A DNA stretch of 30,447 nucleotides from Chitinophagaceae bacterium (GCA_003167015.1 PMUF01000201.1:1-30447), one strand, 5' to 3'. Positions 7,948 to 16,614 are shown, counted from the first letter of the stretch. Notes: generated from the letters alone by a model not told the origin. Numbers and translations: made by a program.

Positions 7948-9261
7948 ATGCTCCTATTTAGTACCCATATCACCCCCCGGCTGAGCTATATAGTGGATTT
8001 TATCAGCACAGAGTTGTTCGACGGGCACGTGTCCATCACCCTCACCACGGACGTTACCGTCTTCGCCGCCGCCTCCGGCCCGAGGATCAACTATTCGCAT
8101 CACGACATCCCCGGCTGTTTCACCCTCCGGCCAGTATTTCTGCTCTTCGAATCCAGCATCCGCCCGATCGAAATGGAATGCTTCCCGTTTAATGATCAAA
8201 AGGCTTTCTTCCCCAGCGACGGCGATTTTCCTTTCGACATTTTTGCCGCCGCCTTTTACCTCTTGTCGCGATATGAAGAATACCTTCCGCATGACAAAGA
8301 CGAATACGGCCGCTATGCCCATACCGGGTCGCTGGCCTGGCGCGAAGGCTTCCTCGATCAACCGCTGATCAACATCTGGCTGAAGGAATTCAAGACGGCG
8401 TTGTCCCTTTATTACCCTGACTTGGTCTTCCGCTATCCCGTTTTCAAATTCATGCCTACCTATGACATCGACTCCGCTTATTCCTACCTCGACAAAGGAT
8501 GGTGGCGTAACGCAGGCGGTGCCCTGAAGGCGGTGGCCGCAGGCAGATGGGCACAAGTGAAGGAAAGGATCAGCGTTTTGCAGAGCGGGACCGGCGACCC
8601 CTTCGACATCTATGAATGGCTTGATTCCCTGCATCTGTATTGCCGCGTGCGTCCCTACTATTTCTTTCTCGCTGCCGCCCGGTGCAAAGGGGTAGATAGA
8701 AATACGCCGCGTTCAGGGGCGGGCCTGCAGGATCTGGTCCGGTATCACTCCATCGGATCCCGGCTGGGCATCCATCCTTCGTGGCAGAGCGGCGACCGGG
8801 AAAGCCTACTGAGAGACGAGATTGAATGGATGGAAAAAGTCAGCGGGCAAAAGATCATCCGCAGCCGCCAGCATTATATCCGGTTTACCCTGCCGACGAC
8901 CTACCGCCGGCTGCTGCAATGTGGTATCCAGCAGGATTTTTCCATGGGCTATGGCACCGTCAATGGCTTCAGGGCTTCGGTAGCCTCTTCATTCTATTGG
9001 TATGACCTGGAGAAAGAGGAAAAAACCGCACTCCGGCTCTTTCCCTTTTGTTTTATGGATGCCAATGCCTATTACGAACAGCGCCAGACTGCCGCGCAGG
9101 CTATGGGCGAGCTATTATTCTATTACCACCGCATCAAAAAGATCAGCGGTCTCATGATCACTATCTGGCACAATTCCATCCTCGGCAGCGACGCCGAATT
9201 CGCAGGGTGGAAAGAGGTCTACGAGACCTTCCTCAAAGAAGAAGTTTACTGGGATGCCTAG
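7948..9261 (+). CDS. Polysaccharide deacetylase-like protein (DUF7033 type)
   Basis: The 437-aa protein starts at the ATG at 7948 (MLLFSTHITPRLSYIVDFIS), 10 bases after lutB. The N-terminal third looks like the DUF7033 domain of Bacteroidota polysaccharide-deacetylase-like proteins. The rest carries NodB-like landmarks: FMPTYDIDSAY (candidate metal/acid Asp pair), a His-containing segment IGSRLGIHPSWQSG, and FSMGYGTVNGFRASVASSFY near the C-terminus. Such enzymes remove acetyl groups from cell-envelope sugars, but the substrate cannot be read here. There is no signal peptide, suggesting a cytoplasmic location. Its stop codon overlaps that of convergent purH. Confidence 0.75.
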   Translation: MLLFSTHITPRLSYIVDFISTELFDGHVSITLTTDVTVFAAASGPRINYSHHDIPGCFTLRPVFLLFESSIRPIEMECFPFNDQKAFFPSDGDFPFDIFAAAFYLLSRYEEYLPHDKDEYGRYAHTGSLAWREGFLDQPLINIWLKEFKTALSLYYPDLVFRYPVFKFMPTYDIDSAYSYLDKGWWRNAGGALKAVAAGRWAQVKERISVLQSGTGDPFDIYEWLDSLHLYCRVRPYYFFLAAARCKGVDRNTPRSGAGLQDLVRYHSIGSRLGIHPSWQSGDRESLLRDEIEWMEKVSGQKIIRSRQHYIRFTLPTTYRRLLQCGIQQDFSMGYGTVNGFRASVASSFYWYDLEKEEKTALRLFPFCFMDANAYYEQRQTAAQAMGELLFYYHRIKKISGLMITIWHNSILGSDAEFAGWKEVYETFLKEEVYWDA

Positions 9262-10793
9262 TGTTTAAAATGCCTCATCCCCGTAATCACCATCACCAGC
9301 CCATTCTCCACGCAGTAATCGATTGAATCCTTATCCCGGATCGACCCGCCGGGTTGGATAAATGCCGTCACCCCCGCCGCATGCGCCATCGATACGCTGT
9401 CATTGAAAGGGAAGAAGGCATCGCTCGCCAGTACCGCTCCCTTTAAATCGAATTGGAACTGCCCGGCCTTGGCAATCGCCTGCCGCACGGAATCGACCCG
9501 GCTGGTCTGACCGCAGCCCTTGCCTATTAACTGCCTGTCCTTGACCAGAGCGATAGCGTTCGACTTCAGATGCTTGCAGACCAGGTTGGCAAAGATCAGA
9601 TCCTTCTTTTCCGCATCCGTCGAGGGCCGTCCTCCGGCCTCTTTCCATTCCGTATAATTACCCTCGTCCGTCTGCTGCTGCAGCACGCCATTCAACAGCG
9701 ACCGGTATTGAGACACGGGAGCGATCCTCTTCTTCTGTATTAGCAGGATCCGGTTCTTTTTCGACCGGAGGATCTCCAGGGCATCGGCATCAAAGGCCGG
9801 TGCGATCAGCACCTCGAAAAAGATTTCATTGATAGCTGTGGCCGTGGCTTTGTCGACAGTTGTATTGCAGGCCAGAACCCCGCCGAAAGCACTTTCCGGG
9901 TCTCCGGCGAGCGCACTGTCCCAGGCTTCCTTCAGGATGGGGCGGATAGCAATCCCGCAGGGATTAGTATGTTTGATAATGGCAAAAACAGATCCTCCGC
10001 CCAGGGCCTGCGGATCGGTATCATTGAATTCCCGAACCAGCTGTACCGCCGCATCGACGTCTACCAGGTTATTATAGGACAGCTCCTTACCGTTCACCTG
10101 GTCAAAAATATCGCGCAGCTGGCCATAGAACCGTGCCGCCTGGTGCGGATTTTCGCCATAACGCAATGGGTGAGGCGCCGCAACGGATTCCAGGAAGTAA
10201 TCGCCACCTTGCGGGCTGAAATAACGTGCAATAGCTACATCGTAGTGAGCGCAGACTTCAAAGGCTTTTGCCGCCAGTGCGCGCCGCTGTTCCAGGGTCG
10301 TCTCTCCCTTTTGCTCGTCCAGTAATTTTTCGAGCCAGGCATATTCCGACTTCGCCGCAATCACCACCAGGTCTTTATGATTCTTAGCCGCTGCCCGGAT
10401 CATGCTGGGGCCGCCCACATCTATTTTTTCAATGATGGCCTTGTCGTCTGTTGTGCTGGCCACCGTCTCTTCAAAGGGATAGAGATCTACGATCACCAGG
10501 TCGATCTCGGGGATATGATAACGCTTCATTTCTTCCAGGTCCGTCGGCTGATCCCTTCTTCCCAGTATACCGCCGAAGACGGAGGGATGCAGCGTCTTGA
10601 CCCGACCGCCCAGAATGCTAGGGTAGGAGGTGAGACTTTCCACCGGTGTGCAGGGGACTCCCAGCTTCTCGATGAATTGTTGCGTACCACCTGTGGAATA
10701 GATCGTTATACCGTACTCGTGTAGTTTTTTGACGATGTTTTCCAGCCCGTCCTTATAGAACACTGAAATCAGGGCCGACTTGATTTTTTTCAT
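9258..10793 (-). CDS. purH: Bifunctional AICAR formyltransferase / IMP cyclohydrolase PurH
   Basis: The 511-aa enzyme catalyses the last two steps of purine synthesis, AICAR to FAICAR to IMP, in the cytoplasm. The N-terminal MGS-like cyclohydrolase domain begins MKKIKSALISVFYKDGLENI and includes the IYSTGGT motif and a GGRVKTLHP segment. The C-terminal AICARFT domain has the KHTNPCG catalytic motif, RQLIGKGCGQTSRVDS and FFPFNDSVSMAHAAG. Length is full and all motifs are intact. It is monocistronic on the minus strand, convergent with the deacetylase-like gene, and reads away from a large gene-free stretch that must contain its promoter. Confidence 0.98.
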   Translation of the reverse strand: MKKIKSALISVFYKDGLENIVKKLHEYGITIYSTGGTQQFIEKLGVPCTPVESLTSYPSILGGRVKTLHPSVFGGILGRRDQPTDLEEMKRYHIPEIDLVIVDLYPFEETVASTTDDKAIIEKIDVGGPSMIRAAAKNHKDLVVIAAKSEYAWLEKLLDEQKGETTLEQRRALAAKAFEVCAHYDVAIARYFSPQGGDYFLESVAAPHPLRYGENPHQAARFYGQLRDIFDQVNGKELSYNNLVDVDAAVQLVREFNDTDPQALGGGSVFAIIKHTNPCGIAIRPILKEAWDSALAGDPESAFGGVLACNTTVDKATATAINEIFFEVLIAPAFDADALEILRSKKNRILLIQKKRIAPVSQYRSLLNGVLQQQTDEGNYTEWKEAGGRPSTDAEKKDLIFANLVCKHLKSNAIALVKDRQLIGKGCGQTSRVDSVRQAIAKAGQFQFDLKGAVLASDAFFPFNDSVSMAHAAGVTAFIQPGGSIRDKDSIDYCVENGLVMVITGMRHFKH

Positions 10794-10864
10794 GCTGCGA
10801 AATTAATAATACAGCGTGAAACCCGTGTAAGTATTTGAGGGGAGAAATTCAATTCCGGATTCAA

Positions 10865-10879
10865 CCTGCCGAAGGCAGG
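10865..10879. repeat. Short palindrome CCTGCC-GAA-GGCAGG
   Basis: A perfect 6-bp inverted repeat with a 3-base loop lies 72 bases upstream of the purH start. It has no following T-run, so it is not an intrinsic terminator. A related palindrome, CCTGC-TAGC-GCAGG, lies at 25435-25448 upstream of the 67-aa gene. Such short GC-rich palindromes may be dispersed intergenic repeats; two differing copies are weak evidence. Confidence 0.4.
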
Positions 10880-10955
10880 CCGAACCCGGTCGTTTTGAAT
10901 GGTAACAGCGGTAAGCGCAAATTGACTTTTCTCATGCGTACTGATATCTTATAAA

Positions 10956-11029
10956 AGCATCAGCATACATACCCACACACGCATGAAATAAAACAGGATA
11001 AGGTGTTAATGGTTATGTATGCTGTTGCT
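10956..11029. repeat. 16-bp inverted repeat with 42-base loop
   Basis: The left arm 10956-10971 (AGCATCAGCATACATA) pairs with 11014-11029, with one mismatch; the inner 11 bp are perfect. No T-run follows either arm. It may be the base of a structured RNA or a pair of protein-binding half-sites. Confidence 0.6.
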
Positions 11030-11128
11030 GACATTAGGCGTAGAGAGATCGAACAGTATTTTTACTATCAGTTTGGGTAGTCACAGGAATGATTGAACTT
11101 CCTCTTTTGCGTAATAAGTAAGGATATC

Positions 11129-11180
11129 AAATATTAAAAACGGGACATTCGGCAACCTCTCTATTAAATGTCCAATATTT
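11129..11180. repeat. Two-segment inverted repeat
   Basis: AAATATT (11129-11135) and GGACATT (11143-11149) pair with AATGTCC (11167-11173) and AATATTT (11174-11180). The result is a 14-bp stem with a 7-base bulge on the left side and a 17-base loop. Confidence 0.55.
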
Positions 11181-11208
11181 ATTTTAATTTGGCTGAATTA
11201 CCGGCTGA

Positions 11209-11274
11209 AAAAAGAGACGTTATTTTCTTGCGCAAAATGCGCAATAATTGCCTGCGTAATTCACGTCCCTTTTT
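11209..11274. repeat. 12-bp A-run/T-run inverted repeat enclosing a TTGCGCA palindrome
   Basis: AAAAAGAGACGT (11209-11220) pairs with ACGTCCCTTTTT (11263-11274) with one mismatch. The 42-base loop encloses a second perfect dyad, TTGCGCA-AAA-TGCGCAA at 11228-11244. The T-run at the end looks terminator-like on both strands, but the loop is long for an intrinsic terminator. Confidence 0.55.
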
Positions 11275-11476
11275 CCAATCATTTCACTGTTTTTTGCTTG
11301 CGTAAAGACTGTCATAATTGCGTAGTTTCCCTCATGATCGTTTGATCCCCTTTAATTTATGAATAGTATTAATTTATAATCAATTGATTGTATTGCGCTT
11401 GTGCCGTGCCCGGTAACCACTAGAGGAATACTTTTACAACACAAATTATTCTTCTTCATTCTAAAACAAGTCAGCC

Positions 11477-11968
11477 ATGAACACAATTGAAAAAAAATCC
11501 GTAAATGTCGCCCAATCCGTAGGCAAACAGGAAATCGATTCTTTGATCCGCGCGTACAAACAGGAAAGGTGGGCAGCCAATTCTGACCGTATTGGCAAGG
11601 CCGACTCTCTCAGCGTATGGTTCTCCGTCGAAGACCTGGAAAGCTTCATCGACACGGTAAAGGCTAACGGCGGAAATGGCGTTCGTTTCCATTACGGCGT
11701 TTACTCTGCAGAGAATGCTCCGATCCCTGAACTGGAAGACCGCCAGACCCTCGTGATGATCGGCAACCGCAGCAGTGATGGTACGGCCAATACCAGCAAG
11801 CAACTGTTTTCCCATAACGACGGGGAGCCTGCAGTCATCGCTTCTCTCGTTGGCTTTCCCTGTCCTCCCGTCTGCGGCAGCGGCGTAAGCAAAGCCGATG
11901 AGCGGGGCAGGATCTTAGGATCGGCCGCTCTTATCGACCGTGGCGAAAACGGTATGTCCGTCATCTAG
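11477..11968 (+). CDS. Unrecognised 163-aa protein, Bacteroidota-type orphan family
   Basis: I do not recognise a characterised family. The protein starts MNTIEKKSVNVAQSVGKQEI at the ATG at 11477, with no signal peptide or membrane segment. The middle contains SLSVWFSVEDLESFIDTVKA and then GGNGVRFHYGVYSAENAP, a pattern I recall in uncharacterised Bacteroidota proteins. The C-terminal third is Gly/Ser-rich with a PCPPVCGSG motif, whose two cysteines could bind metal or form a disulfide. It has its own long upstream region and a strong terminator 27 bases after the stop, so it is transcribed alone. A 7-TM/histidine kinase/regulator set follows directly, a possible functional link. Confidence 0.85.
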   Translation: MNTIEKKSVNVAQSVGKQEIDSLIRAYKQERWAANSDRIGKADSLSVWFSVEDLESFIDTVKANGGNGVRFHYGVYSAENAPIPELEDRQTLVMIGNRSSDGTANTSKQLFSHNDGEPAVIASLVGFPCPPVCGSGVSKADERGRILGSAALIDRGENGMSVI

Positions 11969-11994
11969 TGCCTACACATAACCATTTATACCTG

Positions 11995-12028
11995 GCCGTC
12001 CCGTCCTCTTAGGCGGGACGGCTCTTTT
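11995..12028 (+). terminator. Intrinsic terminator after the 163-aa gene
   Basis: GCCGTCCCG (11995-12003) pairs perfectly with CGGGACGGC (12014-12022), a 9-bp GC-rich stem with a 10-base loop followed by TCTTTT. It lies 27 bases past the stop codon and 35 bases before the 7-TM gene, separating the two transcription units. Confidence 0.85.
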
Positions 12029-12062
12029 ATGAAAAGAAGAAAATATCTCCTATCTTGGCGGA

Positions 12063-12713
12063 ATGGAGGCATTGCTTTTCTACCTGGTTCCGATATTCTG
12101 CGGCATCGCCTTTTTGGCCAGCCTGACTATTTATTTTGGCCCACCCGCTGAATTATACCTGAAATTATTTCCCGTTTTTCTGCTTCTGGACTGCACCATG
12201 CAGGGCATTACCAATTACAATGCCCTGCATCGGCACAATACTCTTTTGCTAAGCAGCCTGTCTTTTTTGATAGAATTCTGTTTTTATATTTATGTCCTGC
12301 GGGCAGTCATCAGGAGTCCTAAAGCAAAACGGATCCTCCTATATTGCCTGGTAGCCTTTCCCTTGATCTTTATCGTCAACATTTTCCTGGTGCAGAAGTC
12401 CCAGAACTTCCAATCACTGAACTATTGTCTCGATTGCCTGGTGATCGTTGCCGCCTGTATCTATTATTTCCTGGAATTGTTTCAAAGCAAAAATTATGTC
12501 AACCTCGTGCGCGAGCCGGCCTTCTGGATCTGCTCGGGGCTGCTGTTCTTCTGTGCCTGCAGTTTCCCGGTATATGGGCTGATCAATTTCATAAACTTTG
12601 AATTCTCGATCATTCGTATAATATTGTATGTCTTTGACTTCGTGAATATCTTGCTATATTTATCGTTTACTATTGCGTTTTTATGCCGGCTCAGAATCAG
12701 GAAATCGTTGTAA
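12063..12713 (+). CDS. Seven-transmembrane protein of unknown function
   Basis: The 216-aa product is almost entirely hydrophobic, with about seven membrane segments separated by short loops. Examples are the N-terminal ALLFYLVPIFCGIAFLASL, a central RILLYCLVAFPLIFIVNIFL, and the last IIRIILYVFDFVNILLYLSF. It ends with the basic RLRIRKSL. No catalytic motif is visible. Several cysteines lie in the membrane segments. Its 3' end overlaps the histidine kinase gene by 31 bases, implying translational coupling. The simplest reading is that it provides the sensing or membrane partner for the kinase, which has only one membrane segment and no recognisable sensor domain. Confidence 0.85.
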   Translation: MEALLFYLVPIFCGIAFLASLTIYFGPPAELYLKLFPVFLLLDCTMQGITNYNALHRHNTLLLSSLSFLIEFCFYIYVLRAVIRSPKAKRILLYCLVAFPLIFIVNIFLVQKSQNFQSLNYCLDCLVIVAACIYYFLELFQSKNYVNLVREPAFWICSGLLFFCACSFPVYGLINFINFEFSIIRIILYVFDFVNILLYLSFTIAFLCRLRIRKSL

Positions 12714-13495
12714 TTATCCTTATCGCTACGGCGCTTGCCCTTTTATTGGTAGGTTTTATCGTCACTTCGTTATTCCTCTACCAACGCAGGCAACACCGGC
12801 AGGAACAGCAATTGGTGCGCATGAAAGATGAATACCAGCAGGAATTGCTGCGCTCCCAGCTGGAGATCCAGGAGACGACTTTCAAGACGATTGCCATGGA
12901 ACTGCACGATAATATCGGTCAGGTGCTCTCCGTCGTCAAATTGTCCCTGTCCGTCCTGCCTCTCGATAAGGCTCACCCGGCTTATGAAGGCGTACAAGGC
13001 AGCCGTGACATGCTCAACAAGGTTATTTATGATATGGGCAACCTCACCAAAAGCCTCCATACCGATCGGATCGCCCAGATCGGACTCGTGGAAGCCATCC
13101 GGTTTGACCTTGAAAGCCTAAAACGTACCGGGCTGCTGGAAGTAGGGTTCAGCGTAGAAGGCGAAGAATACCGTCTTGAAGATCAACGCTCTATCTTTCT
13201 TTATCGGATGTTCCAGGAGATGCTGAACAATATTTTGAAACATTCCAAAGCCACTCGCGTAAATATTGCGGTTATTTACTCAATTGATAATAAATTTGTT
13301 CTGAAAGTCGAGGATAATGGAGTGGGTTTTGATGTTGAAAAGAAACGAACTCAGGCATCCTCTTCCAGCGGTATCGGCCTGAAAAGTATGACAAACCGTG
13401 CCTCCCTGATCGGCGCTCAGATTAGTGTTCAAAGTCAGCCGGGTAAGGGTACTTCCATCAAGGTGGAACTCCCCCTGGAAAAGGAAATATTATAA
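12683..13495 (+). CDS. Sensor histidine kinase, HisKA_3 (NarL-partner) type
   Basis: The 270-aa kinase has one membrane segment (about 8-32), a short coiled-coil-like linker (36-66), and a dimerisation/phosphoacceptor region with ELHDNIGQ (His75). A GHKL ATPase domain follows: EMLNNILKHSKATRVNIAV as the N-box, VEDNGVGFD as the G1 box, and GIGLKSMTNRASLIGAQISV as the G2 region. This is the NarX/DesK-like HisKA_3 class that pairs with LuxR-type regulators. It has no periplasmic or PAS sensor domain. It overlaps the 7-TM gene by 31 bases and precedes the response regulator by 3 bases, so the three form one operon. Confidence 0.93.
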   Translation: MPAQNQEIVVIILIATALALLLVGFIVTSLFLYQRRQHRQEQQLVRMKDEYQQELLRSQLEIQETTFKTIAMELHDNIGQVLSVVKLSLSVLPLDKAHPAYEGVQGSRDMLNKVIYDMGNLTKSLHTDRIAQIGLVEAIRFDLESLKRTGLLEVGFSVEGEEYRLEDQRSIFLYRMFQEMLNNILKHSKATRVNIAVIYSIDNKFVLKVEDNGVGFDVEKKRTQASSSSGIGLKSMTNRASLIGAQISVQSQPGKGTSIKVELPLEKEIL

Positions 13496-13498
13496 TTT

Positions 13499-14158
13499 AT
13501 GGGAGTAGCAATTAAGAAAATAACGGTCGGCATTGTAGATGACCATAGTCTGTTACGAAAAGCCCTGGCAAAGCTGATCGGCTCCTTTGAGAATTATGCA
13601 GTTCTGTTCGAAGGCGATAACGGGAAAGAGATCAAAGATAAAATCACCCAGCACGTTATCCCGGACATTATCCTGCTGGATGTCAATATGCCGGGCATGG
13701 ACGGCTATGAAACCGTCCGCTGGCTGCATAAGAACTATCCCCAGGTAAAAGTCCTCGCCCTTTCCATGTTCAGCGACGAAAATACCATCATTCGCATGCT
13801 GCGGCTGGGCGCTAAGGGTTATATCTTAAAGAATATCGAGCCGGAAGAACTCAAACTGGCGCTGGACTCGATCATGAAAAAGGATTTTTACCTGTCGGAT
13901 TACATCTCCGGGAAGATCATCAGCGGTCTGCATAAAGACCTCGGCAACCCCGAAGATCCCATCGTCCTCAACGACAAGGAAAAAGAATTCCTGCGTCTCG
14001 TCTGCTCCGAATTGTCATATAAAGACATTGCCGATAAAATGTTCATCAGCCCACGCACAGTCGACAATTACCGCAATACCCTCTTCGAAAAGCTGAAAGT
14101 CCGCACCCGCGTCGGTCTGGTCATGTTCGCCATCAAAAACGGACTGGTAGAAATCTGA
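13499..14158 (+). CDS. NarL/FixJ-type response regulator (REC + LuxR HTH)
   Basis: The 219-aa regulator has an N-terminal receiver domain with the acidic pair in GIVDDHSLLR and phosphoacceptor Asp61 in IILLDVNMPGMDGYE, plus LALSMF and the Lys in GAKGYILKN. The C-terminal LuxR helix-turn-helix follows (about 150-219), with LRLVCSELSYKDIADKMFIS and RTVDNYRNTLFEKL. It should be phosphorylated by the adjacent kinase and bind DNA. It starts 3 bases after the kinase stop. Targets are unknown; the 163-aa gene with its repeat-rich upstream region is a natural candidate. Confidence 0.95.
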   Translation: MGVAIKKITVGIVDDHSLLRKALAKLIGSFENYAVLFEGDNGKEIKDKITQHVIPDIILLDVNMPGMDGYETVRWLHKNYPQVKVLALSMFSDENTIIRMLRLGAKGYILKNIEPEELKLALDSIMKKDFYLSDYISGKIISGLHKDLGNPEDPIVLNDKEKEFLRLVCSELSYKDIADKMFISPRTVDNYRNTLFEKLKVRTRVGLVMFAIKNGLVEI

Positions 14159-14186
14159 CCCGTCCCCTCGATCCCCCGGGCCCCGC

Positions 14187-16532
14187 TCATTTCTTTTTCC
14201 CTCTGGTCAACGTCAGCAGCAGCACCGGCAAAAAGACCAGGTTGGTCACCGTAGCAATCACCAGCGTCAGCGACGTCAGCCATCCCAGCGCAATGATGCC
14301 GCCAAAATCACTGAAACAAAAGATCACAAACCCCGCAATCAGCGTCATAGATGTATAAAGGATGCTGATCCCCGTCGTACTGATCGTACCCGTCACCGCC
14401 TTCTCCGCCCCCTCAGCTTTCGGCGCTTCCTGCCGGTAATTCACTAAAAACCGGATGGTAATATCGATGGCGATACCCAATGCAATGCTGAACACGATCA
14501 CCGTCGAAGGTCGTAGCCTCACCCCTGCCCAACCCATGATCCCCGCCGTAATAATCAGCGGAATGACATTAGGCGCCAGGGAGCACAGCAAAATCCGGAA
14601 CGACCGGAACAGGAACAGCATACAGGCCGCGATCAGCACAAACGCCCACTCGATACTGTCCCGCAGCCCTTTGATAATAAAGCTGCTTCCTTCCAAATAC
14701 GTCACGCTCGTTCCCGTAAACTCCACATGGTATTTGCTGGAATCGAAAAGCTCCGACGTCTTTTGCTGTAGTTCGGCCAGCACTCCCGGCAGCCGTTTAC
14801 TTCCGATATCAGCCATATTGATACTGATACGCAGCCGTTGCTGGTTGCTGTCCACAAAACTCTTTAACAGGCTGCCCAGGCTGTTCCTGGCTGCCGCCCC
14901 GCCCGCGGGAGAGCCTCCGGTTAACGCCCCCCCGCTCAGGTACTGAGAAAGAAAAATCATGTCCGTTGAATTAGGAACGACATATGCACTGCTGTCTCCG
15001 CCAAAATAGGCCTGCCGCATAAACTTCAACCCCTCTACCAGCGACAGTGGCCGCGCCATATCCGGCCGGGCAGCGATGTACTCCGACAATTGCTCGATGC
15101 TGTCGAGCGTCTTGACGGTATTGATCAGTAATCCTTTCCGCCGCTTCATATCGATCACGATCTCTAACGGCATTACCCCCTTGAAATTTGTCTCGAAGAA
15201 TTTCAGATCGGTGTATAAAGGATCGTTATGCGGCAGATCGTCTACGATAAATCCTTCCGATTGCAGCCGCGTCATCCCGGCGATCGCAATGACCAGCGCA
15301 ATCCCCGTAACGATATAGACAGGCCGCCGGTGATGCAGCGTCCATCTTTCCAGTCGTTCAAGTATAGACTTCAGCCAGCGGTTGTCCAGGTAACGCATCT
15401 GCGCCGGCGTCGGCGCCGGCAGAAAGCTCAGCACTACCGGTATCAGGATAAAGGAGATGAAGAAAAGCAGCATGATATTGATGCCCGCTACTACGCCGAA
15501 TTCGTTCAGAATGGCGCTCCTGGTAAGGGCAAAGACCCCAAACCCGATCGCCGCCGTCAGATTGCAGAACAAGGTGACGATGCCCATCCTTCCGATCATG
15601 ACCACCAGCGCCTCATGCTTATCACCGGTATCCTTGAAGGCCGTATGGTATTTGTTCATGAAATAAATGCAATTGGGGATGCCGATCACCACTACCAATG
15701 TGGGTGTCAGCGCATTCAGCAACGTGATCTTATAGCCGAACAGGTCCATAGTGCCCAGGCTGAAGATCACGCCGATCACCACTACCGTCAGCGATAACAG
15801 CATGGTGCTGATGCTCCTGAAAAACACCAGCATGATGATCGACAGGATCAGCACCGATCCCAGCAGGAACCAGGTCGTCTCATGAGCGACCTTCACGGCC
15901 ATCTTTGCCCGGATCAGCGGCAGCCCGCTGTAATGCAAATCCAGCGTAGGATGACGCTGGCCAAAGCTGTCTATGGCGTCCGTAATTCCTCGCACCGTCA
16001 CGATCCGCGCGGCAGAGTTCATGACATTCTTGTTGACGTTCACGACCATCAGCCAGGTGTTCGTTTCAGGATTATACAGCAACCCTTTATAGAACGGAAG
16101 GCCGAGCAATACCGCCTTGCTGCTGTCCAGGCGCCCCTGCGTATAGGGCGTGGAAAAAATAGATACCGTCCTGAATTTATTGGTATTCGTATCCCTGATC
16201 AGGTTGACCGCCGAAGAAACCCCCAGCACGTTATCCACCCCCGGCACTTTTTTCAGCCTTTCCGTCAGGGCGATATAATCCATGAAGATATCCGACTGGA
16301 AGAGTTTGTCCGTCTGAACCCCGACCACCAGCAGATTGCCGTCATCGCCGAAACGCTTCCGGAATTCCTGGTAAGCCTTATATTTTGGATTGTCCGTCGG
16401 AATGGCGCTGTTGAAATCATAGCTCAGTTTCACGTGGGAAGCCCGATATGCCATATAAGCGGTGGCCGACAATAACACGATCAGTAAGAAGAACCGAAAT
16501 TTGAGGACCAGGCGCGCTATGGATTCCCACAT
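14187..16532 (-). CDS. RND-superfamily exporter (MMPL type)
   Basis: The 781-aa membrane protein is a predicted exporter of the RND superfamily (MMPL/COG1033). It has about 12 membrane segments in two halves. Each half begins with one segment (about 12-30 in the first half) and a large periplasmic loop, followed by a block of five. The segments GVIFSLGTMDLFGYKITLLN and VIVFSIALGIAIDITIRFLV are the typical mid-membrane blocks. I start at the ATG at 16532 (MWESIARLVLKFRFFLLIVL); the frame stays open upstream, but those codons run into recO. Substrates may be lipids or hopanoid-like compounds, which is conjecture. No membrane-fusion or outer-membrane partner lies nearby. Confidence 0.9.
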   Translation of the reverse strand: MWESIARLVLKFRFFLLIVLLSATAYMAYRASHVKLSYDFNSAIPTDNPKYKAYQEFRKRFGDDGNLLVVGVQTDKLFQSDIFMDYIALTERLKKVPGVDNVLGVSSAVNLIRDTNTNKFRTVSIFSTPYTQGRLDSSKAVLLGLPFYKGLLYNPETNTWLMVVNVNKNVMNSAARIVTVRGITDAIDSFGQRHPTLDLHYSGLPLIRAKMAVKVAHETTWFLLGSVLILSIIMLVFFRSISTMLLSLTVVVIGVIFSLGTMDLFGYKITLLNALTPTLVVVIGIPNCIYFMNKYHTAFKDTGDKHEALVVMIGRMGIVTLFCNLTAAIGFGVFALTRSAILNEFGVVAGINIMLLFFISFILIPVVLSFLPAPTPAQMRYLDNRWLKSILERLERWTLHHRRPVYIVTGIALVIAIAGMTRLQSEGFIVDDLPHNDPLYTDLKFFETNFKGVMPLEIVIDMKRRKGLLINTVKTLDSIEQLSEYIAARPDMARPLSLVEGLKFMRQAYFGGDSSAYVVPNSTDMIFLSQYLSGGALTGGSPAGGAAARNSLGSLLKSFVDSNQQRLRISINMADIGSKRLPGVLAELQQKTSELFDSSKYHVEFTGTSVTYLEGSSFIIKGLRDSIEWAFVLIAACMLFLFRSFRILLCSLAPNVIPLIITAGIMGWAGVRLRPSTVIVFSIALGIAIDITIRFLVNYRQEAPKAEGAEKAVTGTISTTGISILYTSMTLIAGFVIFCFSDFGGIIALGWLTSLTLVIATVTNLVFLPVLLLTLTRGKKK

Positions 16533-16614
16533 GATAAAAATAATTTTTACAAATAAACGGCAATTTGACGACTTTGCGCCATGGCGGATCTCATTCACCG
16601 CCTGCCCGGGGCCG

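Larger units (their letters stand above)
10794..11476. other. 683-base gene-free stretch rich in inverted repeats
   Basis: No ORF with coding character is visible between purH and the 163-aa gene. The stretch is AT-rich in its right half. It contains a short GC-rich palindrome near purH, three larger inverted repeats (10956-11029, 11129-11180, 11209-11274), repeated TTGCGTA-like octamers between 11107 and 11400, and a 12-bp perfect palindrome AATCAATTGATT at 11378-11389. It must hold the divergent promoters of purH and the 163-aa gene, but no convincing TTG/TAnnTTTG pair could be fixed. A structured leader or small RNA is possible. Confidence 0.7.

Noticed and set aside
11911..11930. AGGATCGGCCG in the 163-aa gene, also found in the dispersed repeat
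   Set aside because: Only about 11 bases are shared and the flanking hairpin is absent, so chance similarity is more likely than a third repeat copy.
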